A stretch of DNA of 64,000 nt, from positions 256,877 through 320,876 of the forward strand of contig VWZS01004848.1 of the NCBI GenBank assembly GCA_013397075.1, in the 5' to 3' direction. Origin of the DNA: Rhabdornis inornatus. Taxonomy: Eukaryota > Chordata > Aves > Passeriformes > Rhabdornithidae. The notes below the pieces were generated by a model that searched no databases, was not told the origin of the DNA, and worked only from the letters and a program-made list of their open reading frames with translations. Positions 35,781 to 48,905 of this stretch are shown piece by piece (the stretch's first letter is position 1; every line of letters starts with the position of its first letter). The position numbers and the translations under genes are program-made.

Positions 35781-38700
35781 TGTTTTTAACAACTTCTAAA
35801 AACAAAAAAATTAAAATGTTTGGAATCACTCCCATCCTCTTCCTTGCAAGTACCAATGTGCAATTCTGTGATGTTTGTTTTAGAGCCTGATGAAATAAAC
35901 AACAATAAATAGCAATTGTTGGCTCTAAATGTATGTTTATGTTTTCCCAGAACCAAATTTAACTATAAATAATTGAAACAAGAACCTATGTACATTTGTA
36001 AATGCATACACAGCCAGCAGGCAAGGAGAAAAGTCTGCAAAAATTTCTGCAAAATCATGAAGAAATTACAGAATTCAGTAGCTACATTACACAGGGGAAT
36101 CCACAAGAAAGAATCTGGTCCAGTGCTCCTTACACAGGGCTTGAGGGGATTTAAAGGACTTGGAAAGAAATTTGCAGCAGGCATTTTACTGCAGGAGGGT
36201 GATACCCAAAATACACAGTGCAAAAACTCTTCCCTCCAATTCATCTTGAAAATGCCAGCTCCTCAGATGCAGCAATTTTGAATCATAGCATGGAGCTGTC
36301 ACCTGCCATGTGAGTTCTGTGACATGCTTCAGCAGAGGTCACTCTTTTCTTTCAAGTCACAGCTAGACAAGACAGCTTCTATTCCCCTTTCCCTCGTATG
36401 TAAAGAGATTAGTGAATATTCACCTAGGAATGAATGCTCAACTTATTTAATAAAATATGTAAATGATATCAAGGTCAACTAGAAGAAGAGTGTGTGTTTG
36501 CAAGTTTAAGGTGAATATGTGGTGATGTGGGAAACCAGGATTTACTCTCTCTACTAAGACATGCTAACTGATAACTTCTCACTGTAAAATGGGTAATCCC
36601 AGGCCCTTTTTGGGAAAAGATTTCAGCTATAAAATAAATGCTACATATAGCTATACTTTTTGCTAAATTGTGCTGTCATGCTATCACAGATCTCAGGTAA
36701 AATGAGCTTTCATAAATCTCCTAACATTCTTGCCCAGAAAGAAAGTGATATTTCTGTATTTCTCCAACAGAATTCCCTAGCAATATTTAAAAGTCTTATG
36801 GGTAGTAAGCCATCACCTACTGTGAAAAGGGTTGTTCACAGACCCCATGCTCACTCACTAGACAATTGTCTTCATAAAGTATTTATGAACAAATGCAGGT
36901 GTGTTAGTGATTAAACACTGTTTTGATGAAATAACAGTCATGCAGAATAAGACTGTAGCTTTGCTATTATGTTTTTTATTGCCAGGAATGAAGTTTCCAA
37001 GCTAACTGTAAATCCTTTAGGTTTCTATATCTTGTATGCTGACAATAAACACAAATAAATTATAAAGCAATTTTTTATTGTAAAAGAAATTTTAAATGAA
37101 AGAAACTAGAAAATGCAAACCAGAGAGAAATGATTACTTGAAACCAAGCCAAACACAAGACTTTGAATGATTGTATTGGATGCTTGTGATTACTGAAAAT
37201 CTAGCAGCACATCAAAATAAGATCAAAATTCTTGATTCAGTAGAGGCTCTTTTTGATGTGTCAACTGGTATGTTATTACTGGTTAGTGGTTTAAACTAAA
37301 ATTATTATATATTGTGTTTCAAAGCTGAGACTTTGACTTCCTTTAGACAAAGCTGTTTTTTAAGTTTACAGGTATTGTTATCACAGCAGAAGGTCACTTG
37401 AAATCTATTCTTTGGTCTAAATGATGCTTAAAATCAATAATAGTTCCTGAAGAGTTTCCCACCCTTTTTGGTTTGGTGGATAAACAGAGGCCTCGTTCAA
37501 AACAATTGAATTTTCAGGCTCAAAGTCACCTTTCAAAAAGAGGGAGACATAGGATTTTGTTTCTGTTAATTTTATTTTGCAGTCATGTTGTGATTTATTT
37601 ATATCACCTCAGCAACAGCTGCTGGAAGGATGCCCCAGGACAAAAAAGTATTTTCTTACTGTTCAAAACTGATCACTTTTAAAAGAAGGCTAGCATTTAG
37701 TTCATATAGGTATATGCTGTTATGCAAATATCCGGGTTCAGTGTATCATTAAATAAATAGACAAAGTCACAGCTAGTGTAAGAGGGCAGTACTTGTGAAA
37801 TGAATGGAGCCAGGCTTGCCTTTTTCAGCAAAATATTTTGCCTGAGGCTTTTTAGCATCCAAAGTGTAAAGAGCCAGCATGCTATCATTCTGCCTGAACT
37901 GTACAGTTATGCTATGGAACAAAAGATCTTTTTCATTAGCAACAAGCCCATTGAAAACAGAAGCAATGGATCTTTTTAGCTATTAATGGAAAAAAATTAG
38001 CATAACATTAAGTACACAATTGAGGAAATCCCCAAATTAAAATTCCTCACTTGATGTTGGTTCAGCCACACTTGGTACGATTTACATCTTATTCTAAAGC
38101 CTGGGGGTCTGATTTTCCCAAATTCATATGTTTACAAATTTAAGAGATTAATTTCAACCCGATTTGTATGTACAATTTCCGTAACTGTACACACATATCA
38201 CAGATTTGTTTGTAAATAACCACCTATTCCTTTATAGAGGGTTAAAAATTGGTTTAATTAGAACTGAAATATTTCCTGTAGGTAGCCTTTATGTGTTGAT
38301 AGACCCAAATACAGCATCTTCCTCATGACGCAGGAAAACTTCTATGTCCAGTCATGTAAGAAGATGTTTAAATAGTTCTTAAATGTTATTGGGTCACATG
38401 CAAGCTCAAATTTTCATTGAACAAGGGATATTTATCTGAATTTGAACTACATACATAACTGCAGACTTATTTCATGTGCCAATTATTTTGTTATTTAGAA
38501 CCTACAGTGCAGTAGCAGGGAACTCACAATTAGAGAAAGGAGATTACTGAAAATGAACCATTCCATATCTTTAAGTGTAGTCCTGCTGATCCAATTGAAA
38601 TGGATAAGATTTACAAGACTGGCACCCTAGAGCATAAGGTCTTATGATTTAGCAAAAAAAAGCCCCACTTACAAGCAAATATTCCTGTTGATCAGTTTAT

Positions 38701-39419
38701 TTGTGCACAAGGCTCCATTACAGATCACAGGCTGCTGGTAGAAAAAAAAAGTTCTTCATTCATTTCTATGGAAGCTGGAAAAGGTCCAGAAAAAAATCTT
38801 TTGACACATTTTGAGGAAAGCTAAAAAAACAGAAGATGAGATAAACAGATTTCAGATCAGTTTCTGCTCTCTGACACTGCTAGCAGACTTTCAGAAGCAA
38901 AAGGCAGAATCTCCTGCTAGTTACATCTGTGTAACAGTGACTTCAATGGCATTTCACAGTTAACAGAACACAGAATTAGATCCAACATGTCACTTCTCAC
39001 TAAACACATCCCAATACCTTTGCCTTTCAAGACTTATCCTGTTTGCTAAAAAGGTGAAATAGAGCCATGTGATGTTTCTATTGCGTTTTGCAGTGGCATA
39101 AAGGAGTCAAGCAATGCAGATAGAAAAACAGCAACAGCTGGAGTGTTTGTTACCAGTGAAAGCTATAATTCATAGGGATGCTATAATCTCAAGAGTCCTC
39201 TGAAAACAAATCCTCTACCTTATCATATTTACCTTCTTTTTTCCTCTCTCTATTTTTTAATTTTTCCATTTTGTAATTATTTTGCCTATGTCCATGAGAA
39301 CATTTAGGGCTCACTTTGTTTGAAAGATGTTATGTGTACAACACATTTGCATTGTATTGAGCCATCTATATGTGTGACTCTATTTTCTATGACTACGAAA
39401 GCTGGTAAACCTAGCTGTA
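35781..39419. other. Unique AT-rich DNA, no gene seen
   Basis: Frames of about 100 codons are open on both strands at 35963-36281, with no recognisable motif on either. Otherwise nothing stands out. Confidence 0.45.
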
Positions 39420-39467
39420 ATAAAAGCTATAACAGATAAAAGCTGTCAGACACAGAAGCTGTCTTGG
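39420..39467. repeat. Three imperfect 16-base units with GATAA and CTGTC words
   Basis: Units start at 39420, 39436 and 39452, each holding an A-rich start then AGCT. The second and third share GAAGCTGTC or AAAGCTGTC. The set includes one GATAAA and two CTGTC words. It may be a small regulatory array or a decayed minisatellite. Confidence 0.5.
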
Positions 39468-40589
39468 CTGCTGGCTTATTCCATTTTCTTCATTGCTACA
39501 TGAAATTGGTTTCTCTTGTCCTCCAGATTAGGCAAAAGTTTTTCATCTTTTATCCTGATTCCTCTTGACTTACTCCAGCAATTTAGTCAAATTTTCTCTC
39601 TGCTGCTCAATAAAGTTAATAGGTTTTTTATAGGTGTAGAAGGATCAGAATTTGCTCCATTTGTTCCAAACATGCTGTGAAAATACTAATGTGTTTACAT
39701 AAAAGCAGAAGTCTGAAAACACAGTAAATCAACCTCATGCTGTTTCAGTGTCAAAAGCAAAAATTACTGAAAATGTCATTAAATCATTGCAAAAATGGTA
39801 AATTAAATCTAAGCTATAAATGATCAACAAAATAAAAGTGTTTTGAGTACGGTTGACAATGTTTGTTTTATGTCTCTGTAAATGTCAAAATTTAGACATA
39901 AATCCTGAATGTCTAAACTAGATTTAGATTTGATGGGGGTTTCTTCAAGTAAATATGTTTTCTTCCTTTCTCAGGTTATATTGCAGTCAATGTTTCTTTT
40001 TTAGCAGTGCATTCAGACATTCAGACAGTTTCATTACCTTTTGATAGCTCTAAAACTTTAGGGTGCGAGGATGATGTGTGAGTCAAAGTGGAAAAATTCA
40101 TATTTTTCATGTTACACCTTTAATGAAATAAAGTAGTATTTTCTGCAAAGCCATTAGTCTATTACTTTTAGCACTAAATGGCACACTGTTGCAGACTGGT
40201 ACATTGTATCTGGGGAAAAAAATACATAAAGAAAGAATATGCAATCTCCTATCTGTAGGATAGGAAGATTATTAAATTACTAAATTATTTTTTAAGTTTG
40301 CACGTTACAGAAAGATTGATGGACTATTGTAAGCAGATCGCTCATTTGACTTTTCCAACAGCAAGTCCAGAAGGCTAACTAGCTGATAGTAAACTTTGCT
40401 GGAAAAGGTTTCATTTTCCTATGAGGAAACATGAGTATGTAATATTATGAAGAACTTTTAAAATTCCTCTAAAGATGTGACCTTTATGCCACAAATCACA
40501 CAAAAATATTAATGATACTGAAGATATTTAAAACTTTTTTTTTAAAGATTCATGCAGGTATTCATTACTTTACAGGAGTAATATTTTCT
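39468..40589. other. Unique DNA, no gene seen
   Basis: No coding or repeat content recognised. Confidence 0.45.
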
Positions 40590-40616
40590 TTTAATTGAAT
40601 TTTTCATTCAATTAAA
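40590..40616. repeat. Perfect 11-base inverted repeat with 5-base loop
   Basis: TTTAATTGAAT and ATTCAATTAAA are exact reverse complements separated by TTTTC. Each arm also holds an ATTGA/TCAAT and TTAATT core, the sort of word bound by homeodomain factors. There is no T-run that would suggest a terminator role. Confidence 0.85.
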
Positions 40617-41188
40617 TTTTACAGTGTAGGATCAATAGGAAAGTGCAAGGAACAACTGAGAATTTTAATGCTAGACTCCTAAAAGAAATATGGACATTGC
40701 CATAATCTGGGCTACCAGTTTAAGGAATCTGAAGCAGTTACATCAAGAAGACTTTGAAGATCTCTGATGAGTCAGTCTTGTAATTCTAGGTTAGCATGAA
40801 AGTGATAAGCATGAAATTTATAAAACTTGATCATATTGAAGAAGAGACAGCCATTCCTGAAAATCTAATGAAGGATCAGTACCAAGTTTATATCTAATAT
40901 CCCATTAACCTACAGAAAATATCTATAAAAAAGTCTATATCCCCTTTCCATAGTTTAGTTTAGAGGAGACATTTATGTCTACTACTGCCATGTGCATTGT
41001 GATTATTGCTGTACAGTAATTTGAAGGAGACTATCCTTCCTCCTTTTTGCTCAGTCTTTTAAAAATTTTATTTTTAAACAAGAAAGAGAAAATTACTACA
41101 GTCTGATAAATTTTACTCTCCAGAGAGACCTAAACATACTGAGACTGATACAGATCCAGAATTATATCGTATGTATTAATAATAAGAT
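40617..41188. other. Unique DNA, no gene seen
   Basis: No coding or repeat content recognised. Confidence 0.45.
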
Positions 41189-42160
41189 AATCACAGAATT
41201 AGAGAATCATTTAGGTTGGAAAAGGTCTCTAAGATTATCGGGTCCAACCTTTGACTGATCACATCTCGCCAACTTAAACCATAGCATTAAGAGATGTGCC
41301 CAGACTTTTCTTCAACACCTCAAGTGATGTTGCCTATACTATGGCTACCCCATCTCCCTGGGCAGTCCATTCTAATGCTTAACAACTGTTTCAGTGAAGA
41401 AATTCTTCCTCGTGTACCATCTAAACTTCCTCTGGTGCAACTTGAGTTTATGTACTCTTCTCCTGTCACTGGTTTCCTGGGAAAAGAGGCCAACTTCCAC
41501 CTTGCTACAATCTCCCTTCATGCAATAAGACTCTCCCTGAGCCGTCTTTTCTACAAGCTAAACAACACCAGCTTCTTCATCTGCTCCTCATGTGATTTGC
41601 TGTCCTGACCCTTCACCATCTCCATTGCCCTTCTCTGGACATGCTCTGGCACCAGTACTTCCTTCTTGTTGTGAGGGGCCCAGAAATAGTCGCAGCATTC
41701 GAGGTGTGCCCTCACCAGTGCTGAGGACAGGGGGACAATCACTGCCCTGCTCCTCCTGACCACGCTATTCTTGTTAGAAACCAGGATGCCATTGGCCTTC
41801 TTGGCCACCTGGGCACATGCTGGCTCATGTTAAACTGGCTGTTGACCAGCACCTCCAGGTCCTTTTCCAACGGGCATCTTTGCAGCCACTCTTTCACCAG
41901 TCTGCAGCACCTCACGGGGTTATTGTGACCCTGGCACCTGGTCTTGTTGAAACTTATGATGTCGGTCTTGGCCCGTGGATCCATCCTGACCAGATTCCTC
42001 CAGTAGATCAACACTCTCACACAACTGTGTTGTAATTCCTGAGAGTACACTTCATCTCCTCACGCAGATCAATAAAGATATTAAACAGAGCTGGCCCCAC
42101 TAGTGAGCCCTGTGGGGCACCACTAGTGACTGAACGTCGAGTGGACGCAGCATCACTCAT
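41189..42160 (-). mobile_element. CR1 LINE, about 970 bp, longest 3-prime copy of the window
   Basis: The minus-strand element is 5-prime truncated just upstream of the RT block SVTSGAPQGSLVGP, which runs into ALFNIFIDL at 42073-42135. The block that should hold the FADD active site follows in decayed form, broken by stops, at about 42005-42040. Downstream, KTWCQGHNNPVRCCRLVKEW-like sequence, then VLVNSQFNMSQHV near 41830-41870, lead to the C-terminal blocks AKKANGIL and SALVRAHLECC, then FWAPHNKKEVL and HVQRRAMEMVKG in a frame open at 41551-41808. The 3-prime end is AATCACAGAATTAGAGAATC on the plus strand. It is an inactive copy, older than the one at 16.3 kb. Confidence 0.95.
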
Positions 42161-42312
42161 TAAATTACACACAAAATGTCAATAGCCTGTGTGAAATCCA
42201 TAGCCTGAAGAAGGCATGGGGTCTGTGTCATTCTTGCTGTGTTATACACGTTATTTTTCACATAGAATGGTGGAAAGGAAGTCAAGTACTAAAGGAATTC
42301 TTACATACTCAG

Positions 42313-42360
42313 GAAAAAAAAAACAAAAAACCAAACCCAAACCAAAAAAAAAAAAAAACC
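42313..42360. repeat. A-rich tract with AAACC units
   Basis: About 48 bases of poly-A interrupted by CC, lying 150 bases past the CR1 copy. It does not form the tail of that element, whose 3-prime end is on the other side. Confidence 0.9.
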
Positions 42361-44112
42361 AATAAACTACCTAGAACCTGAAAACAAAGAATATGCAAGA
42401 AGGGAAAGTATTACATTATCACCTCTAAATGTTTTCAAACTATGTTCAGCTCAGCAACTTGTACTACAAACCATGTGTTGCGTCTCTGTATTTGATAATC
42501 TTTTATGGGTTCCTCTTCCATAAATTAATAATCTTAAACCATGCAAACTCCTTATCTTAAGAATCCTGTCAAGTGAGGCCATCACTGGGGACTGAAATAC
42601 TTCTACTAGTGAATTCATAGATGCTTTATGGAAAACAGTGCATAACTTTTCAGGGAATGCAAAATATTCAATTAATTTTTGGCATCTTATGATAATGCAA
42701 TGGAAATACTGATAATGTGGATAGAAAAGGGTTACAAAATGTTCACATGACTGTCAATTTGAAAAAAAAATTATGAGGGGAAGAGGTTTTTTGGATAGTA
42801 TGTTACTGTTTGTTCAATTAACAGCTTCTGACAGTGAATTGTCACCTCACTTGGTGCCTAATGGACAGCTCAGTTTGGAAGGCACTGCCTTTAGACATAC
42901 TTTTAAAGAGTTTTCTCAGCTGGAGTGTGTTTGTGCTATTGATCCTCTGTCTAGGAAAATTCAAGAAGAGAGCAATGGAAAGCAGGTTTCTATTTCTATA
43001 AGCATTGACAAACCCCAAACTTTCCTTTCTAAACTGCAGAGTAACAAGTATTTCTACCGAATAGGTGTAGTTTATACTGTCAATTTTGAAATCCCCGTGA
43101 TAAGCCCAGAAAGTGTTTAGACTTTGCAATATCCTGTGGAGAAACACTAAGTGCTGTTAGCTGTGGCAAAATTACCTGTGAGTAAGTGCTGACTTGATAC
43201 AAACAAGAAATGGCCAAAGAACCACTTGACAAAAGGAGATGGTCTGGCAGTGGCTTTCCTACTACAGCTCAGTAAGGTGTAAAATGAGACACAGGAGCAG
43301 TTCCACTGTGCACAGCAAGATACAAAAGAATAGGACAAAGAAAAGAATAAAATCTTACTCTAACAAACACTGAAGCAGAAATTTTCCTGAAGTGGAGGGC
43401 AGTTACCTAAGATGAGACCTGGAGTTTCCTGTGCCCTCACTCCAACAAGTAGCACAAGGTTTCAAATACCAACAAATAAAGCATTGACAAATTAATGTAT
43501 AAATTTAATTTATATTACTACCTTTCACTGAGATCTTTATAAATGGTCTAGTAAAAGGAAATAAATATTATATACATGATTAGCCTTGCCCCAGCCTCTT
43601 AAGGAGAGAACCAAACCATCTTTAACTCCAGAGGCTTTTTAAGTTGTAGTATCCATAAGGTGATCTGAAGAGCATGGGAAGTATATATGAGTAACAGTTT
43701 ATCTTTCCTCTGAAAGTGTATTTTCTGTGAATAGCTTAATTCATAATTTGTTTTAAAGTAAGTAATGTTTATTGCGTTCCTTTTTCTGATGAAACAAGAG
43801 TAACTTCCAAGGAAATCAGCAGTAGTCAACCTGACTTTACAAAAAAAGTGAGTGTTAGAAATTTTTTGTCTGATAAAATAACAGGCCTGGATGGTTAGAC
43901 ATTTTGTGAGCCCTTTATAAAAGAAAAAAATCATAATCCAGTAATTACTTTTCCATGTTCTATCACCAAGTTAATTTCATTGCATGCACCTTACACTCAA
44001 TGTTAAGCACCATAGTTTTCTTCTTGGGAAAGAAGACCACATGGATTGTTGATGGAATGCTGAAGTGCCCTAACTGCAGACTCAAGGGGTTACAACTGAG
44101 TATTTTACAGAT
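42361..44112. other. Unique DNA, no gene seen
   Basis: Overlapping open frames of 101-115 codons on opposite strands lie at 42773-43147, without recognisable motifs. Otherwise nothing stands out. Confidence 0.4.
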
Positions 44113-44335
44113 AAAAAAAAAACCCAAAACAAACAAACAAAAAACAAACAAAAAACAAAACAAAAAAAACCGAAACCAAAACCAAAACCAAAAAACCAAA
44201 AAAACAAAACAAAAAAAAAACCAACCCAAAAAAACCCCCAAAAAACAGCTAACCAATGAAAAAACAAAACAAAACAAAAACAAGCCCCCCCCAAAAAAAC
44301 CCCACAAACCAAACCAAACCAAACCAAACCAAAAA
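44113..44335. repeat. Long A/C-rich tract, about 220 bp
   Basis: Nearly pure A and C on the plus strand: AAAC, AAAAC, AACC and AAAAACC units in turn, a C-run of eight at 44285-44292, and a final regular AAACC array at about 44306-44332. The Lys/Asn/Pro and Phe/Trp/Gly frames of 100 or more codons across it are translations of the tract. Confidence 0.95.
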
Positions 44336-47283
44336 TGAGAACAAAAAAAGTACCATGGAGATTACTTAGTGCAAAGGTTTAATTTTGCACACAGAAACTA
44401 CTTCAAGGATGTGAATTTAAACAACATTTGAAAACACTAATTGCCAGTCATTTATGAACCTCAGTTCACTACTAAATCTACAAATTTTCTCACAACAGCA
44501 GAAAGCCACATCTTTCTCTTCTGAGCTCTTGGAATGCGATAGTAGTACCCAAGGTTTATCTGACAAACAGTGCATACACAGCAGATTTAATACAAACTGG
44601 TGATTAATTAAGAGAAGACTGAAAGATAGAGCATATATGTGTAAAAGACTACTAGCTTCAGTTCAAAATATTTTCTGAAGGGCATATGGAAATAAGTCAA
44701 CTTTTATTTATCTTCCTAACACATTCATGACTTGTAAGTATTGATTTATCCAACTAAAAGCCCTGCAAGTTAGAATATGTAGCCCATGTGCAGAGGCTGT
44801 GGTCTAGCTTCATCTGGTCCAATTTTAGATGCCTAGGTTAGTTGCAAAGCCTGGAAAACTAACCTCAAGTCTTATTCTGTACTTGATGGGGAGAGAGAGA
44901 AAGAGGGTTTTCCAAAATGTGGCTCAGCGAAACTGAGGTCTGAATTAGAAAACGAGAATGAAATGCCTATTTTACTCCATCAGCTCTGTAGATTTATCCC
45001 CATCAACAATCAGTGAAATCTACAAAATCATACACAAATACCATGAATGCTTCAAGTAAAGTAAGGTGAAAATCTCAAAACAACTTGTGTTTGTAAAATG
45101 CTAATCGATAAAAATGAGACAGTAGAAGACTGTATGAATCTGAGTTCACATGCAGATTTGATGTGTGACAGAAAACTGACATAAATGCAGTTGTCTACCT
45201 TACCTGATGTTTCTGCCTGGGGTGACATTCACAGCTGTTGAGCTGTCACCTAGGTCACAGAGGTAGATAATCATGTACCAGACTTAAAAGTCTCAAAAAA
45301 ATTTTTATGTAGGATTCAAGTGATGACCCTACTCAGATGTTGGTTAGAACATCAGAAGCATTTTGAAATATTCTGGAACTGTTTTGCTTGTTTCTACCAA
45401 GTAACAGCCAAAGCTCCCTTCCTTGCTGTGCTCCATGGATGAAAGCTGAGCCAGAGGACAGCAATGAGCTGCCCATACAGTCTCATAGCTGCTCCTTTGT
45501 GTGCCTCTGTCAGAATAAGAAACATTTCAGAGACAGTCAGTCTCTGTTCCAGTTATTACTGCTCGTCTTAGACCTTAAAATGAAATATTTTTGACTTGGT
45601 TGATATCAGAAAGTTGTATTTGAATGCCTTGTCAAAACCTGTATTCCCTGCTTTATGCTATCTTTAAATGCAGTTGAGGATAAATGATTTTTACAGTGTC
45701 CTGGCTTGTCTTGTACTTGATTTTGTCATGTTGACTGCATGGTGCTCTTTCTGAAGCAAATGCACAATGAGCTGTGTCTTGCTGTATGTGTCTGATGTTA
45801 AAAAGCAAAGTCAGACAAAGTATAGCCTTTGAATGGGCATCGACTGCTGAGCTGCTAGTGAGTACTGACAAGTCAGCCTTGTCAGAAAGTTTTGCAGGAC
45901 AGCATGCATTAGTGAGGGAGGAGGATATAAACACCCACAACTTTGCTACCAGGAGAGATTCACAAGAGATACAAATCAGCACAAATTTACTTAGACAGCA
46001 GTATCTTCCAATTACAATATGACATTCAAAAACATCAATGCAATGCAATGTTTAAAAATGTACATTTATCTGTGTTTAATACCGAAGAGATGTCTGTATA
46101 GTTCAAAAGTAAAATCATGCCTTTTATATGTCTTTAATCAGAGATATTTTGGAGTAAAAAAATATAGCATAGAAAGGGTAATCTTCTCTTCTGTTTTTGC
46201 CCTATAGCTCCTAGAAGCATGGAATATTATAATCAAAGAGTCTACATGAAATGTCATTCATGTGCAATGGTTCAATTGTTATTTAAATTATCTTTTCAGA
46301 GCTACTACCCTGCTTCTGCCTATCAAGGGAACTGTGGGGAAGAAAGCTTTCTATCATAGCTGTTAATTTTGCCCACATATAGGAGTTCGATTGTAAAATC
46401 TAAATCTGGATATGATACTGTGCAAGAAGAATATTTTTAATTTAGGGGTGGAAGCAGTATTCATTGAAAAAATATTATGAAAAAAATCAAAGATAACAAG
46501 CCTTGTGAATTTTGTACTGATAATGTCATGTTCCACAAGCCTCCTTGGCTCACCTTCTAGACTGACATTAGAAAAGCTGTTTATTAGTCTTAAATTTTAC
46601 GTTGTTTGATCACAAGTGTGGTAATTCTCAATTTTTTTCCTTTCTGAAGCATTATCAGAGCCCTTGGGAGTTTTAAACTTTTTGCTTATCTCTGACAGCA
46701 ATTCATCTACCAAATAAACATCAAAACAAATTTACTCCTCTTTGAAGTACAAAACTGCAGTGTTGAGGTCATTTGCATTTACCCATTAAGCTATAGTATT
46801 TCTTTTTTTTTTTTAATCAGAATGACAACCATTAATGACAAAAAACCTATTGAGTCTTTCTTTCTCTTTCTGCCTAGCATGAAACTTATAGAATGATAAT
46901 AAGGAATCACCTCAGACAAGCACAGATGAAAATGAGTTCTGCCCATTACTGTATCTGAGCAGCTAGACATTTCCAAACTGCTTTGATGGCTCTTACTTTC
47001 TAAAAGGCTTTATCTGAGCTTCCATATTCTCAACCACATTGAACTGTGTGTTATTAAAAAGTAGTTAAAGTTCTCTTTTTAAAGTGATTAATCTCACCCC
47101 AGCTAATCTCCTCATCCACACTCTGCTTCTAAGGCATAACAGAAGCTATTTTTCATTGGATTTCAGTTGATTAGATAGTCTGTTTAAAGCTAGTTAAGCT
47201 GTGTTTCAATTGTGGTGTGGAGATTACCTCTGAGTGCTGAAATCCCATTGTATCTTCTGGGGGTGTGGGGCCACAGGGTTGTT
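44336..47283. other. Unique DNA, no named gene
   Basis: At 45653-46048 a minus-strand frame of 131 codons overlaps a plus-strand frame of 82 codons (45774-46022). Neither shows a known motif. A short poly-T lies near 46803-46815. No repeat recognised. Confidence 0.4.
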
Positions 47284-47289
47284 CCCCCC

Positions 47290-47324
<35 letters not shown>
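47284..47324. repeat. C14-T27 homopolymer pair
   Basis: Fourteen C followed directly by twenty-seven T on the plus strand, that is A27-G14 on the minus strand. Homopolymers this long are error-prone, so exact lengths are uncertain. Confidence 0.95.
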
Positions 47325-47329
<5 letters not shown>

Positions 47330-48489
47330 CATTGAGCTAAAGAAGAGACCAGTCCCAGCTGGATGTAAGAGCACATCCTTAGAAATCCTTTCCCTCAGGC
47401 TAATGCATTTACTTACTCTCTTTCTTTTCTACTCCTAGCTTCCCATGACATTCACAAATAAAGCTGTTCTGCTATTTGGGGGAAAGTTCCCTCCCCTCTC
47501 CTCCCCCTACTTTTTGCTTTGATTATAAGTTCAGAGCCAAAAATGTTGGGAGCAGAAAACCCACACAAATAATTAACATTTGTCAACAAGAACCATTATG
47601 CTGCTGGGTGCAAAGAAGAATTGTATTTGCTGCTGAAAAAATTAAGTATGTCCTGAGGAAGGGTGAAATTAATGGTGTTTCAAAAGTGACTGAAATACTG
47701 ATTTTTTTTTTTGGTGAATAAATAAATAATACTAATAAGATAACTGTATAAACAGGTGTTATGTATATAATGTTGAAATATTTTCAGTTCTGATGAGAAG
47801 CGGGTTAGGGAATTAAGGAGAGAAGTGAAAGTATATAATTCAGAAAATCTGAATATTTTGCATCCTATTGTGTTAACACGTATTACCTCAAATATATATT
47901 GCATGACTGCTTCAAATATCAGAAAAAATAAAGAGGTCTTTGAAAGATTAGTGAAACCATTTTTAAATACAAAAGGAAATATGAGACAATTAGCACATGA
48001 TCCTTTTATATATTCAACATAGCAGCCTTGAGCTGAAAGATACTACCTTCAAGCATGCAAGTATTTCTGTTGACTCCAGCAAGATTATGTCTGGGTTTAA
48101 AGATGGCCATGTGTCTCACTGCTTTGCTGGGCTGGGGCCATCCTGCTTGCTGTCTTGCTTTGCTTTGTCCTTGTTCTTCCTCAAAGAGTAAAGCTCATAG
48201 CAAGAGAAAAGACCATGAATTTCTATAGGCTAATGCACCTATCAGGAAGAGGCAGAATAGATGCAGAAAGAACAAAGAGGGAGAAGATAAATCTGACTTA
48301 TTTTTTAACTAGAACTGCAAAGAAAAATGGGGACATGAAAAGCAATAGCTGCAATATATTTGGTTTGCAATGCATGTTAAAATCTTTGTCAACATTAATT
48401 AAAATTGGCTTTGATAGAAACTCTGTCTCATTGAAAGATTGAAAGAGGATGAAAGAGCATAAACAAAGGATAACGTCAGCAATATATCC
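47325..48489. other. Unique DNA, no gene seen
   Basis: No coding or repeat content recognised. Confidence 0.45.
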
Positions 48490-48662
48490 AGATGGGAAGA
48501 GGTGTGTAGCATGGTGCTGCAGGGATCTGTATTAAGTAAGGGATTAATATCTTCACTAACCCAGGAGAGAAGTAAATAGCATTAATTACACTCACAGATA
48601 ATACTAAAGAGATGCTTTGAGGACAGGGAAGTAATACAAGGAGACTTAATTATCTTAGAACC
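48490..48662 (+). mobile_element. Strongly decayed LINE reverse-transcriptase fragment (CR1/L2 group)
   Basis: The order of words is that of a CR1/L2-type RT. GTGCTGCAGGGATCTGTATT at 48514-48533 corresponds to the G.PQGSVL block. ATATCTTCACTAA at 48547-48559 corresponds to the .IFIN block. ATTACACTCACAGATAATAC, followed by TAAA, at 48585-48608 corresponds to the [KS]FADDTK active-site block, with the first codons altered and frames broken by stops. GAGGACAGGGAAGTAATACA lies where the next block should be. It has no long open frame. It is much older than the CR1 copies at 16-19 kb and I could not place its ends. Confidence 0.45.
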
Positions 48663-48905
48663 AGCATCAGAAAATACCTGTATGCTCACATAATGCCTGA
48701 CACAGCAGGTCACTGATCTTGACTGCAGCCCCTCAGAAGTAAAGTAATAAATAAAAAGGTGAATTGCTATAGAAATGAACAAGAGTAAAACATACATTTT
48801 TAAATTATGTTTAAATGTAAGAATAAGGGACAATGTTGAAAATTTCCTTCCCAGACACAGCAGGCATGTCTCCTTTGTGACTGCTCTCTGCTTTCCCAGG
48901 TGCCC
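48663..48905. other. Unassigned link between LINE pieces
   Basis: The plus frame that runs into the CR1 ORF1-like segment is open through much of this stretch, but its translation is not recognisable. It may be old LINE sequence. Confidence 0.3.

Noticed and set aside
42773..43147. Overlapping frames of 115 and 101 codons
   Set aside because: No motif, no start or splice context, and no compositional shift; considered chance.
43955..44338. Lys/Asn/Pro-rich frame and the opposite Phe/Trp/Gly-rich frame
   Set aside because: Both are translations of the A/C-rich tract at 44113-44335.
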